A DNA stretch of 64,000 nucleotides. Origin: Symbiodinium natans. Taxonomy: Eukaryota > Sar > Dinophyceae > Suessiales > Symbiodiniaceae. Below are positions 45,401 to 56,200 of this stretch, in pieces. The notes below the pieces were generated by a model that was not told the origin of the DNA, made no database searches, and saw nothing but the letters and a program-made list of their open reading frames with translations. Position numbers and translations under genes: made by a program. Within the stretch, counting starts at the first letter, position 1, and every line of letters starts with the position of its first letter. The stretch lies in NCBI GenBank assembly GCA_905221605.1, contig CAJNDS010002098.1, positions 483,374 through 547,373 of the forward strand, read 5' to 3'.

Positions 45401-48400
45401 TACATCCCAAAGTGCATCCGCGACTCTCTGCATCAGGTCACCCAGGTTTACAACCAGGGAACCTCGGTGCGGGCAGAGAACAAGGCAGAAGACACCGGGT
45501 AGGGCAAGCAAGTACTATCTAGGGGCCTTAGTAATTAGAGTAGGGTTTTGGGGGGTTATGATAGTCTAAATATTCAGGGACCGTAAGGGGATACATTAGT
45601 AATTGTTCGACCCTTATAATTCTGCCTTGCGGTCTTGTGATGGCTTCTTGAGCCAAAAATGGTGCGGGAAGGCTTGGGCGCTTGGATGCCAATTCCCAAA
45701 ACGCCCAACCCCCAAATTGGCAAGCCTTTAAGCTTTCAACCCTACCCCTCCTCGCCCTGAAGCAAGTAGGGTTTAGGGTTGAGGGTTGAGGGTTCAGGGC
45801 TGAGGGCTGAGGGCTGAGGGCTGAGGGTTGAGGGTTGAGGGTTGAGGGTTTTCTGCCTTAGGGCTCTCAGAAAAGCTTGACGGCTCAGAGTTTCGGGCCA
45901 GGCGGCTGGGCAGAGGGGCCACATCCAGCCACGTCTCCGTCTCGGCATGGAGCACTTGCAGTCCTCAAAGCTTCGGTTGAATTTAGGTAATATAGGGGCC
46001 TATAGTATAGCAATATAAGGACCATAAGGGAATATTATTAATAATTATTCCGACCCCTATAGTTTGGGGTGTTTCTGAAAATGGGGGTATGCTTTTTGGG
46101 GGGTCCCTTTTTGAGGGGGATTCAACTCTATTTGGGGTAGAAAAGGGGTACCCCTGTTTTGGGACATACCCATTTGAATTTACATAGTTACCAGGCTGGT
46201 CTAGCAGCCATTTGGATAGAGGGCTTTTCAATGCTTTTCATAGACTGAGTGTTAGGGCCGGGATCCTATGAAGGAATGGCACGCCACCCCGTGTTACCAA
46301 ATTTTGGGGGGCACCTGTGATTAGGACCCAGGAAGGTCATTTGAAAGAGTTTGGGTCCGACACCCGTAACCCTAACCTCCCCAGCCCTAATTCAACTTGA
46401 CGCCCCAGGCCCGAGGGTGATCTAAGACGACGAGAAAACGAGCAGCCGTGATGACTGTGGGCATGCAGCCCCTCACTTGCATGAAGTTGGGGCTACTCGT
46501 GAAGGTTGCTGAGAAGCCCCCCTAAACTTTAAACCGCAAACCCTAAACCCTAAATCCTAAACCCTAAGCCCGAAACCCTAAACCCTAAACCCTAAGCCCT
46601 TTGCTTTCGCACGATGCTTTGCTGCTGTGACTTGGGGCTGCCAACGGAGGAAAAACACCCTTTCCGATAGAGGTGAGGAGCCCAATATAGCGGTCTTCAT
46701 AATTGGCATAGGGTTTTTTTTTTTTTGGGGGGGGGGGTATTACATATAGTTTTTAAGGGGCCATAAGGGGATTTATTGGTAACTTCTCCGACCCTTGTAT
46801 GATCAGGCGCACTCAGTATCGCTCGAATTGCTTAGACGTGTCCTGGGCCCGTTTGATGAAGAAGGGAGATGAGGCCGTAGTCCGTGTGTGCAGAGCAGCC
46901 CAAGGACAACGGATCAACCTGTTCCACGGGATTGCTTTGTCTGATGGGATTTGGGGGTTGTGGTTCAAGGGGTCTAAGAATTTCGGGCTCTAAATTCCAG
47001 GTTTGGAGTTTGGAGTTCTGGGTTTGGTCCTCAGACCGTTTTTTCTAGAGAAAGAGGGTGCGAGGTGATACGTTTTGTAGACAGGTATCACAGCCGCCCA
47101 GCCTTCAGGAAGTCCAAGCTAGCATGTAAACACTAAACCTCACAGCAAAGAGTAAGAACAGAAACGCCCAAGCAGATTTGAAACCTGCACACAGGGACCA
47201 GGGACCTGAATCTTTTTAGGAAATCAGCTACGGGGACCTGTACCGTATTGGTGTGGACAAGCTGCCAGATGCCCGCACTAAGGAACACATGACTTTGAGG
47301 CCCCGTCAGGCAATCCATACATCCGTACACCCTGAGCTACAAGCAGTCGCCTTTGACCCTCCCGGCCCGACATCCCAGACGTCCTGTAGACCCTCTGTGG
47401 GAAGAAAAAACCCAAAAAGAAGCAGCAACGCTCAACCCACTCAACAGTTACTCTCAACAAGCTCAGTGGTGCTTATCCCCATGTCCTGCGCGCCTCTGCC
47501 CCCAGCGGCGTATAGTAGTGAAGGCCACGGCACAACACCATCGGATCATCGCACAACTTGGCAAGACTTCCTGCCATCAACAAAAAAACTCTCTGTCTCC
47601 TTCAGGTCCTCACTTAGAGGACGAAGGTGACGACAATTGTGCGAACCCTCCATTTTGTGCTCCAGAACCCCTAGCGCCTCAACGACCCTAGGCCTGCAGT
47701 CATGCTGCAGAAATAATTATGGGGGCATGACAACAAATGGCAACATATCTGCCGAGTGCACCCACAAAATCCGATCATAAAATATCGAAAACGCAAGGCC
47801 TCATGGCAGGCCGCTCCCTGAAGATACATCCGGAACGAGAAAGCCACATGATGATCCTTTTTTCTCCCTCGGCTCCACACCTTGAACCCTAACCAAGGGG
47901 GGAAGCAAGCTTGAACTTGATGAGGGTCTCAAACTGCCAGCCATGTAAACCCCCTGAGTCTTGAAACCCTGAAGAACCTCAAAGTTCTTTCGCGGAGTTG
48001 GGGCTCTTTGTAAAACCAGTGGTGGAGAAGACTCTACAAAGGCAGCCCCTCTTCTGAGGGCCCGCAAGCCGGAATCCAAGCCTCTAGAGTCTACCCCGTG
48101 AAATCCTAGACCCTCAGCCCTGACCCTAAACCCGAAACCCGAAACCCGAAGCCCCTCTCAACCCTCAGAGCCTGGCTCCACCTCCAGGCACTCCTCCAGG
48201 GCCCCTAAGAGCTCCATGGAGAGCTCATGCAGGGCATGCACGGCGGCCATGAAGTCCTGAGAGCTCCCAAGTTTTGGGAGTGGGGTTTAAGGTTTAGGGT
48301 TTAGGGTTTGGGGTTTGGGGTTTGGGGTTTGGGGTTTGGGGTTTGGGGTTTGGGGTTTAGGGTTTAGGGTTTAGGGTTTAGGGTTTAGGGTTTAGGGTTT

Positions 48401-51400
48401 AGGGTTTAGGGTTTAGGGTGGTTGTGGGGGATTTGGGGAAGCAGGTTGGGGGGAGGCTTTTAGAGCTTGAGGCGGTGAGGTTCCTTTAAGACTCGCATTT
48501 TTTTGGGGGCGGGGGATTAGGGGCCAGGAGTTGAGGTTTTGAGCTACTGCTTCAGAGTTCAGTGTTTCAGGTTGCAATCTGGTGGTGAGATTCAAAGAGT
48601 GTAGTCGCCACGTGAAGAATGCAGAGAAGTACGATGTCCGGAAAAGATGCGAAACAGGGCTCATAGATGCGAAACAAGGTTCATATCACTGTTAGGGGTG
48701 AGTGTATGTAGGGTTCCTTGAAGAAGCTTGGTGAGCTCATTTTTTTTGTGTCCTCGTTGGGGACACTAGCAATTCAAACCCTCCTTCATGTGGCCTCTGG
48801 GGGGCCCTGCCTTTGAATCCCAAAACCCTACAGCCCCTGAAGCCCTCATCCTCGAGTGTACCTGAATAGAAACAGCCCCAAAACATCTCAAACCCTCTAA
48901 GATTCTGGCACATCTGGCCCCTCTCAGACTCTGAAAGCCCCAACAGCGAAAGCACCCCCAAAAGATTCTTCTATGCGCCTGCTCCAATTCCGGGACTTCG
49001 GAAGGCCAGTTGTTCGGGCCGCGGAACGGCCGCGCCCTGGTTTGTCCGGGGTTTGGCATTCAGGGCTGAAGGCTCAAGGGATGCCATCTGGGGAGGACTT
49101 TTTTCCGAACCCATGCCCATCCTCAACAATGCTAGTTTCCACGGACTTACAACCTCAAAGGAACTAATAAAAGACCCAAAATAGGGATACAACCAACATC
49201 CCCCTAAACCCTAGTTAGTCAAGCCTAGCTCGTACAGGGGTGTCAATTTTCTCTTCAAACAGGTTCAACGCTTTCTGGCTGGAGCTGAAACTCAATCCTC
49301 AAACCCTTCTGCAATTAATTATTTTGGAACGCTCCATTTTGTATTGTGGGGGGGAGTTTGCGGAAGGCAGCCCCGACACATCAGAAGCACGGGGCTCAGC
49401 TCAGCTCAGGGGGCAGCCTAGCCGGGGCACGAATTGCGTGCCCCAACCCTTAGCCACAATCTCCAAAACCCCTAAACACCGCACTAATTCCCAAACCCTA
49501 AAACCCCTAAAAATGTTTAGCACAGTCCCTCTGAGCCTGGGATCGGATTCCTCAGGTCGCTCCAAACCAACCTCCAAACTCTCCTGGCCAGGAGAATGGT
49601 GAGGTCTGACAAAGGCTTCGGGTTCGGGGTGCACTCTCTGCATGTTTTCGTCGAACCACTCCTGTTTCGGCCTTCCCTCCACAGACCCAGGGGCAAAAAA
49701 GCGCCATTTGCAAGCTCGAGCTCGTGGTTTCGAGCGATTCAAGCACTGGATGCGAAGCCAACATTCGAGGGTTCGGAGGTGTAGGGCTTAGGGTTAGGGG
49801 TTAGGGTTTGTGGCTTCGGCTGAACTGAGTCCCGCCGGGACTGAAGAAGATTGGAAACCGCGTAAGAAAAATCACTCAAGAGCAGGAGACATGACGTGGC
49901 TTATCGACTTTAAAAAGCAAGCCAGAACTACGTCTAGTGATAAGAAGGGCAACGACAACTGGACCGTTGAAGCACCAAGAGAAACAGCGAAGGCAAACAC
50001 AACACGAAACGGCGGAGCAAGGAAAATCATAGCACCAGTAGACGAAGCAACTCATATCAGCCCCCCCTGAATCTGGTAATTGCAGAACATTTTGTTCTTG
50101 AGCGAAAAACTTAAACACAACAACCCTGAAGCCCAAACCCAAGCGCCTTCAAGTCTAGCTGGCCCTGGCGTGAAGGGTCTAAGGTCTCGTTGGCCACGTA
50201 GCCGCGTGAATGCTGCGGGAAAACACGGCTCGCCTCAGACTTTCCAAGGCGGTATGAAGTTCAGGGTTTTGGGAAAGGGCTCTGGGGCTCAGGGGCCTTG
50301 ATGTTTTCGGCTTCCTGCAAAAGGCCATTGCTTAAGCGCAGGACTCGTATCGGGTTTCCCGACAAAGTGACCGTGCCGCACCGAGTGGAGGCAAACGAGG
50401 CAAAAAGAGACCCTCAAGCTGTGCATATGGAGATCCAGTGCCGCTTTTGCTCATGTGCTCGGGGAGTCGGGTTGGGGGGCGGTGGGGCAGGTAGATTTCT
50501 GTGAAACTTCGAGGGATTCACGAAGGCTCTAGTTGGTCGGGATGGCTAGTTGCAGGCGCGGAAGGTTTGCAGCCTTGACATGGTCAGTCTGAGTTGCTGC
50601 CGTGCCGAGCTTGGCCTTGACCTGTCAGGGGATTCAGAAGTCGTTTTTGCTTTGTATTCTTGCAATTTTTTTGGGGGGTGGACCTGGATCCCTTATGGGT
50701 TCCTTTGGGGGTAGATAAAGGACCCACCCATGCAAGTGAAGTGTACTGCAACTACCTGGTACTAGCAGCACAGCGACCAGCAGCACTCTTCGAAGTACTA
50801 CCCAAACTCCACTGAACTGTGTGACCATCTAAACCCTACACCCTAAACCCTAACCAGTCTCTTGCACATGTCCTCGCAGCCTCGTGCGGCTGCTCAAAGA
50901 ATCTGCGCAGGGCACGCTGAGCCGTCTCCAACCTTTTCAGGTTTCGAGTGACCCTGGGCACGAAACCCTATGCCCTAGTAAAAAAGCTTAGGTCTACCTT
51001 GGTCATGGCTCCAGGACAACCTAGGGCAAGGTCTATTTGTGGACCCTGTTTGCACAGCTTTCTACAAAACGACGAGTCAGGCTCTTTTTTCATCAAGCGC
51101 TAGCCCTTCCGAAACTCGAAAGGAAGACCGCACCAGGGCGAGCTCTCTGCTTTAAGTGACCATATGACTCCCTTCACTTTCAGGATGTCTACATACTTAC
51201 ATAAGTCTGCTAAGCAAAACTCTAAACCTCTTCGAGGATTGCCGCAACAGCACCAAGAACCCACGGGCCGCAGCAGCTTGAGACCACAGAATCTCGGAAC
51301 GCGAACTGTTGCATCCAGGGAGCTCTTTGTCCAGGCCATGGTCCACCTGGGGGGCTGCTCTGGGATCTTAGAAAAGTTTGAGGGCTCAGGGTCCCAGGTT

Positions 51401-51979
51401 TGGGCTTGAGGGATTAAGGCTGAAGGGTCTGAGGTTTGGGTTGCGGACGTCCCACTTGTGCAAAGCCCATCATGGGGCCATGAACAAACTCAAGGAATGA
51501 ACCTGGCGACGGTCAACAACAAGTTGTTGTTGACAAGTTGTTAGACTCTGTTAGACTGAACGACATGGATTTCAGGGTCATCGTGTGCTGTGCGTCACAT
51601 GCCTCAGCGTGTTGGGGCTATTGTGACCGCAAGGGTTTTGCGGATGTCCTGTGGAGATGACGGCATGGTTTTGCTTAAGCCATGCATTTTTGCATATCTG
51701 CACTATAAGGATGGAAGAAGAGGTGTAGGAATACTGCACGTGCCCAGTCTTGCATCCCCAGTGGACCATAACAGCCCTCTCATCCCCAGATCCTTATCCC
51801 CCATCCAACACCTGAAAAATTTTCTTTCACACTCAAACTGCTCAAGCCTTACCGCAACTCCTCCCCCACCGCGCCAGGTACAGGAAGCCGCTGTGCTCGC
51901 AGGCCGACCGCAAAGAAGCGGCAAAGGCCTTGCGCGTGTCGGAGCACTGCATCTCGCGGCGGCTCCTGCTCGATTTGGG
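42377..51979 (-). CDS. Isopenicillin-N-synthase-like 2OG-Fe(II) oxygenase gene (spliced locus)
   Basis: This soluble enzyme family uses 2-oxoglutarate (or the substrate alone), O2 and Fe(II) to oxidise small molecules. Nine exons follow the family order: SGFLYL of the N-terminal DIOX_N region; a helix ending ALRRFFEQP; QEWFDENM; RGPNNWP; an acidic helix; GLQVL...WLDVAPLP; WTNGRFKSTVHRV with the second iron-binding His; GFFLDANFDAVIELP; and IIAGEHKLAKF. Exon junctions at the 3' end keep phase. The exon with the HxD iron ligands was not found between 48.1 and 46.0 kb, nor the one with the VN.GD segment between 45.9 and 44.5 kb. So the gene may carry introns I could not resolve, or be damaged. 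It lies 1.2 kb downstream of the PhyH-type oxygenase on the same strand. Substrate unknown. Confidence 0.82.
43053..43110 (-). CDS. 2OG oxygenase exon, FF..N.D.VI segment
   Basis: Between CACAAG and GTCACA it reads RQCIGFFLDANFDAVIELP, joining in phase to the HRV exon. The Arg-plus-small-residue start sits where the family keeps its R.S 2OG-binding motif; here it is RQC. Confidence 0.88.
43738..44116 (+). repeat. Two-part 10-bp satellite in the 2OG oxygenase intron
   Basis: First about 13 units of CGCCCGAGTA, then about 24 of ATACCCGGTC or ATACCCGGGC, with one irregular unit near 44058. GGAATAGGCA flanks the block (43724-43733 and 44152-44161). All three plus frames are open, which produces 153-273-codon artefact frames. 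Confidence 0.95.
44374..44440 (+). repeat. TTTAGGG-type array (degenerate)
   Basis: Directly next to the HRV exon donor side. Confidence 0.85.
44447..44523 (-). CDS. 2OG oxygenase exon, second iron His
   Basis: Between GCCCAG and GTCTGA it reads WTNGRFKSTVHRVLPP then AAGRMKRTQ. The His of VHRV is the third iron ligand. Confidence 0.88.
44632..44710. mobile_element. Family C element (short)
   Basis: CCGAAAATGAGGACCCAAAT at the left and CCCCGAATTTCGGAAACCCC at the right. Confidence 0.65.
45289..45390. mobile_element. Family A element, copy 4, with target duplication
   Basis: Ends TTTGGAATGGTCCCCCTT and AAGGGGGAACATCCCAA, flanked by CCTACAC at 45282-45288 and 45391-45397. This fixes the element borders. 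Confidence 0.85.
45516..45620. mobile_element. Family B element, copy 3
   Basis: AGGGGCCTTAGTAATTAGAG, inner GACCGTAAGGGGATACATTA, end TTGTTCGACCC. Confidence 0.7.
45767..45850 (+). repeat. TTGAGGG/CTGAGGG variant array
   Basis: About twelve units of GGGTTGA, GGGCTGA. Confidence 0.9.
45890..45963 (-). CDS. 2OG oxygenase exon, GLQVL segment
   Basis: Reads GLQVLHAETETWLDVAPLPS after CTTTGAG. This is the strand pair after the HxD motif. 3' edge uncertain. Confidence 0.85.
45990..46062. mobile_element. Family B element, copy 4 (short)
   Basis: TATAGGGGCCTATAGTATAG, inner GGACCATAAGGGAATATTA, end ATTCCGACCCCTATA, followed directly by a family-C copy. Confidence 0.7.
46070..46171. mobile_element. 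Family C element
   Basis: GTGTTTCTGAAAATGGGGGT left, TACCCCTGTTTTGGGACATA right, inner CTCTATTTGGGGTAG. Confidence 0.65.
46535..46601 (-). repeat. CCCTAAA array
   Basis: About nine units. Confidence 0.9.
46685..46800. mobile_element. Family B element, copy 5
   Basis: Contains GGGGCCATAAGGGGATTTAT and CTTCTCCGACCC plus long T and G runs. Confidence 0.65.
48163..48256 (-). CDS. 2OG oxygenase exon 5 (helix)
   Basis: Reads DFMAAVHALHELSMELLGAL then EECLEVEPGSE, between GCTCTCAG and GTTGAG. Matches the long helix before the jelly-roll core. Confidence 0.75.
48285..48420 (+). repeat. TTTGGGG block followed by TTTAGGG block
   Basis: About eight TTTGGGG units then about ten TTTAGGG units, each block homogeneous. 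Confidence 0.95.
48979..49036 (-). CDS. 2OG oxygenase exon 4 (RGPNNWP)
   Basis: Reads ARPFRGPNNWPSEVPELEQ between ACCAG and a GC donor. The RGPN.WP motif is typical of this family. Confidence 0.85.
49611..49710 (-). CDS. 2OG oxygenase exon 3
   Basis: Reads FFAPGSVEGRPKQEWFDENM and continues to VHPEPEAF, ending at GTCAGA. It corresponds to the G..E....KE.FD segment. 5' edge uncertain. Confidence 0.6.
50862..50932 (-). CDS. 2OG oxygenase exon 2
   Basis: Reads LETAQRALRRFFEQPHEAA, equivalent to the family segment ending in FF.LP. Acceptor CTGAAAAG, probable GA donor. Confidence 0.7.
51870..51979 (-). CDS. 2OG oxygenase exon 1 (DIOX_N)
   Basis: Reads MQCSDTRKAFAASLRSACE then HSGFLYLAR with about 90% G/C-ending codons. 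LRSACEHSGFLYL matches the A..L..AC...GFFY core of the N-terminal domain. A family-C element abuts its 5' edge. Confidence 0.75.
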
Positions 51980-52075
51980 GGTTTCCGATATTAGGGGATA
52001 CCTTCTTGGGGTCCTGATTACAAGGGATCCTACTATTTGGGGGTTTATGTTGGGGGTCCCTTATTTTGGCAAACC
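51975..52075. mobile_element. Family C element touching 2OG oxygenase exon 1
   Basis: GGGGGTTTCCGATATTAGGG left, CCCTTATTTTGGCAAACCCC right, inner ATCCTACTATTTGGGGGT. Its left end is contiguous with the exon. Confidence 0.8.
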
Positions 52076-53177
52076 CCAAGTTGATATCGAGGGCCCTCCT
52101 TACCCTTTCCTCCCCCTTCTCCCCCTTACTCCTCCTTCTCCCCTACCCCCGTTACCCTTCTTGATGTCCTTCCTCCCTTCCCTTCCATCCCTCCCTTTCC
52201 TCCCCTCCCTTCCCTCCCCTCCCTCACACCCTAACATCTCCAAACCCTAAAACCCGAAATACCCTGAAGCTTCACTCTCCGCGCAAGTCCCTGAGGTTGG
52301 TCACTACAGGGATACTCGGCGGGACTCTTGCGGGCTTTTCTGGAAGTGGATACTCGTTGGCAGTCTCTGTGGTCTTCCCTAGGGATGCAGATACTCGGAC
52401 ACTCTGCAGGCTTCTCTGAGGCTCCATGCAAAAAAAACGGCGGACTTTGCCCGCGCTTCTCTTCTTGGATAATTTTCTCGGATAATTGGAGGGTGCCCCT
52501 GAACCTCTCACCGAGAGGCCCAAGCGAGCGGAAATAAACTTGTGCCCGAAAGACCCTAAGCCACTGCTGGACGTTCCCAGCTCGTCACGTTCTCTCTCTT
52601 GCCAACTCGACCGCCGGCCATTCCCAACTTGGCCGAGCCAAACCTGCCTGACGCAACCCGGTTGCGACCAACTCGACTGACATTCCTCCTCCCGTCATCG
52701 CCTCCCATGTGGGGGGGAGGGTGTCCAGCAAACTCCAATCCCAAACTTGCCAATTAAAACCCAAATCCCCAAGCCCCAAGCCGCAAAAAGCCTTAACCCC
52801 GAGCCCTAACCCTCCAACGGCTCAGGACCGGAAGCGTAGCGTTGGTGCTGTGGAACTTCTCCTGGGTGCTGTGGCTTTTCCGGGGTCCATCTTACCAGGC
52901 ATTCAAGGTTTAGGGATTCAGGGGTTTAAGGTTCTGCAAGGTTCAAGGACGTCAACAAAGTCCTTAAGTTCCATGTCTGGCTGGGGGGAGTCTAGGGTGG
53001 ACTTGCGGTTAACTGAAACATTAGAGTTTGGGCAGGGGCTTTATTTGCAAGCTCAAGATTGGAGGTTTGAGGGATCAGAGTAGTTCGCTGCTTCCAGCAA
53101 GCTAGGCCGGAATCTTGCTGAACCATCGAGACCCCAGAGCCCTTTGATCCCTCGGGCTCCGGGATCGGTGGCCGGTG

Positions 53178-53294
53178 TCAGAGCTCAAGTGCTGTGGCCA
53201 GCACGATTCGCATCGATTGGAACTCTAAAGCTTTATCAGGGTCGTTACGCAGAGTGTTGACGACTACAGAAAACGGGGCTCGACTCAAGACTTG
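53178..53294 (-). CDS. PhyH last exon with stop
   Basis: After the strong acceptor CCTCTGCTTTCAG it runs 38 codons in phase 0 (QVLSRAPFSVVVNTLRNDPD, then KALEFQSMRIVLATALEL) to TGA. Confidence 0.6.
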   Translation of the reverse strand, partial: QVLSRAPFSVVVNTLRNDPDKALEFQSMRIVLATALEL

Positions 53295-56200
53295 CTGAAA
53301 GCAGAGGCGCAGTCATGAACCCATTGCGGACATGCCCACCGCTCCTACAGCCTTCCAACCTCAAACGCACTTCTCGTCTCTCCAGACGTGAGACGCATCC
53401 CTAGACCCTTCAAAACTTGTAGTCTCCTTCAGTAGATCCTGGGGGTCACCCATGTCGCCGTTCACGTCAACCATTCCAAGCACCTGCTTTTCAATGGGAT
53501 TCATGGCGGCCGGGGCTCAGGTGTCAGGAAAGTTGGGGAGGTACAAGAAAGCAGGTGCACACTAGCATGTGCCACATATGTCCAAGGATAGCCTTATCAT
53601 CCATCTTTTCCTTCAGCGCGTCGGCGGTCAGATGTACGTACCGAGGTTGAGGAACAGGATCTGGATGTGCTCTAAGGAGACTTAACTGTCCTAAGATCTG
53701 GAATGAAGTAGGGTTTATATTAAAAAGGAACCTTATATACACTCACCAATAAGAGTAATATAAACCCTGTTTGACATTCTCGTACAAACTTAAGCCACGC
53801 CTGCCCATGGAGAGAATATCCGATGAGCTCCTGCACGACCTGGCATTGCCAGCTGCTAGAAGCAGCGTACCAGCCCAAATTAGTGGAGGCACCAAGGCAT
53901 GCTAAAAGATCTTTAGCAAGTTGAGACTCTGCTGGAAACCCGAAGCGTTCTTTGTGCCCGGAGCTCTTCTGAGTAGAGAAAGAACGCGCGGTCCAGGGTT
54001 TGGCTTCAAGGCTGAGCCCGAAACCTTGAACTCTAGGCCCTAAACACCAGACCCTGAAACGCAATTCCTAGGCCCTGAGCTGCAAGTCTCTAAACTCCAA
54101 ACCCTCAGCCCGAAAGAAAGAACATTTTTGTTTCTTCAAACCCGCAGGCGTAAGTTTGGCAGGGGACCGGAGGCAGCTTCACAGCCACTTCAGGAGGCGT
54201 GGTCAGATACCTTGCAGAGTAAAACAATAACAACGAGCCGAAGTAGTAAAAATCGCGCTAGTATCTTCTGGTTGTCTACTTAACTCAGTGAGCGTTGAAG
54301 ACTACCAGAGTCAACGAGGCGGTGCAAGATGGATCCAGCAACACAAGCTTCCACCATTTCTAGAGTTTCATGCATACGGCCTCATGCAGCATGCAAGAAT
54401 ACTTCCAGACCTCAAAATGGAGCTGACGAGGCCTTGCCAACATTGCCAACACACTCCTTGCCACGCTGACTGTAGCTCTGGCAGCCTCTGCGTGAAGGAA
54501 AGTACCCAAAGCACTAGACACAACTCCCGACCATACCCAAGAAAATCTGAACAACAAACCCTGTCCTGCATCTTAACTTCCCGCGAGGTTTTGTACTCTG
54601 CGCTAGCCGCATGTGCCGCACCTCCATAACTTAAGTAGTTAAGTCCTCCACCCCTGAACTCTTCGCTTGTCTACCCTTCGCCAAAGGTGCATATTCTCTT
54701 CCTGCCGGACCCAAGCAGGAGAGTAGGCAAAGAGGCACATGTCTCGAACGTCGTCCGTTCCTGCTACAAACCAGCCGATGCAAACCTTTTTCAGCCTGAA
54801 GTAAAGGCACAAGCTTTGTTTGGGTCCTAGATCCTTGGGCATGTTGCTTTAAGGTGTAATCTGGGCATGCCAGCTTGGAGTTGGAAAAGGAAGGACAGGC
54901 TGTGCCTTGCACTGTCAGCCTAAAAAAGGCTCGAAGGCCTCAATCATGTCAAAAACAACCGTCCCCAAGCTCCCCCCTCAAGACTCAAAACCCCACACCG
55001 TGAGTTTGCATTCAGGGTCTGAGCTGCCCGCATGCAACTATGCAAACGACACATCTAACATACTTCTTCAATACTTGAGAGTGGGGTCCGGACTCCTCAG
55101 CTTAGGTTCCCCATAAGCCCTGCCCCAACCTGCTAGTGAAAACCCACATTGTTGCCTCCCACTGCAACACCCAATAGTTTTTAGATTGCTGACAAAGCGT
55201 AGCGCAGCAGCAGCAGCAGTGTGCCGTTAAAAACCACCAATCACTGATTGCATGACCGTCGCCCCTGAACCCGAACCCTCAAATCCAAAACTCTAAATTC
55301 GAAGCCCTTAACCGAGTCATCCTCACCCCTAAGCCGCATGAACCCTGAATCCCTAAAACCCGGACCAACACCCTATGAATCCTCGAAATCACTGGACCCC
55401 TTCAGAAGGCAAGAAAACCCACTGTTTAGGGTTTAGGGTTTAGGGCTTAGGGCTTAGGGTTTAGGGTTTAGGGTCTAGGGTTTAGGCTTTAGGCTTCAGG
55501 GTTTAGGGTTTGGGGTTTGGGGTTTGGGGTTTGGGATTTGGGGTTTGGGGTTTGGGGTCTCGCGTGGGCAGGAAGCTAGCTCCACAGCGGGGTTACGCAG
55601 GGCTCTCCTTTTTGCCACCAAGCAGCAACACAAAACAAGACAAGAAATAAGGAAGGTTCTGATAGGAGTCTGTGTCCTATGACTTCTGCCTAAATGCTGT
55701 ACACTATACATATTTGCTTTGAACAAAAAACATGTGCTTGTGGCCTGGGCTCCTCTGTAGACCTTGAGGCCAAAGCGGTTTCGGATATGTTGATACTCGC
55801 ATTCTCAAACTGGCTGCTCACTCACTCGCGCTCCCCCTTGGTGACGTGTCACCAACTGCATAATGGGAGGCAAAAGAGCATCATCATTCGAAACGTCGAA
55901 TAAGGCTCTCACTGGATCCGGGCAAAGGCGTCGCACATCGACCTCGAGTTCAGTGCGACCACGCCATTCGTGTTCATGGTACCGGCGAGCAGCTTCTGGG
56001 CTTCGCCAGCTATCATCATAATACTGTCGCTCACCAGCTGCATATATGGCTAGCGTCCTCCTGCGGCCTGTGAGTGCTCCCAGAGGAACGGGCAACCTGG
56101 TCTGCGCTGAGTCGAAGCGACGAACTCTCACGACAGCGTGCCAGCGTACTAAGACAGTTGGCCTCTCTGCATCGTACTGAAAGAAGTCCTGTCGAAACTC

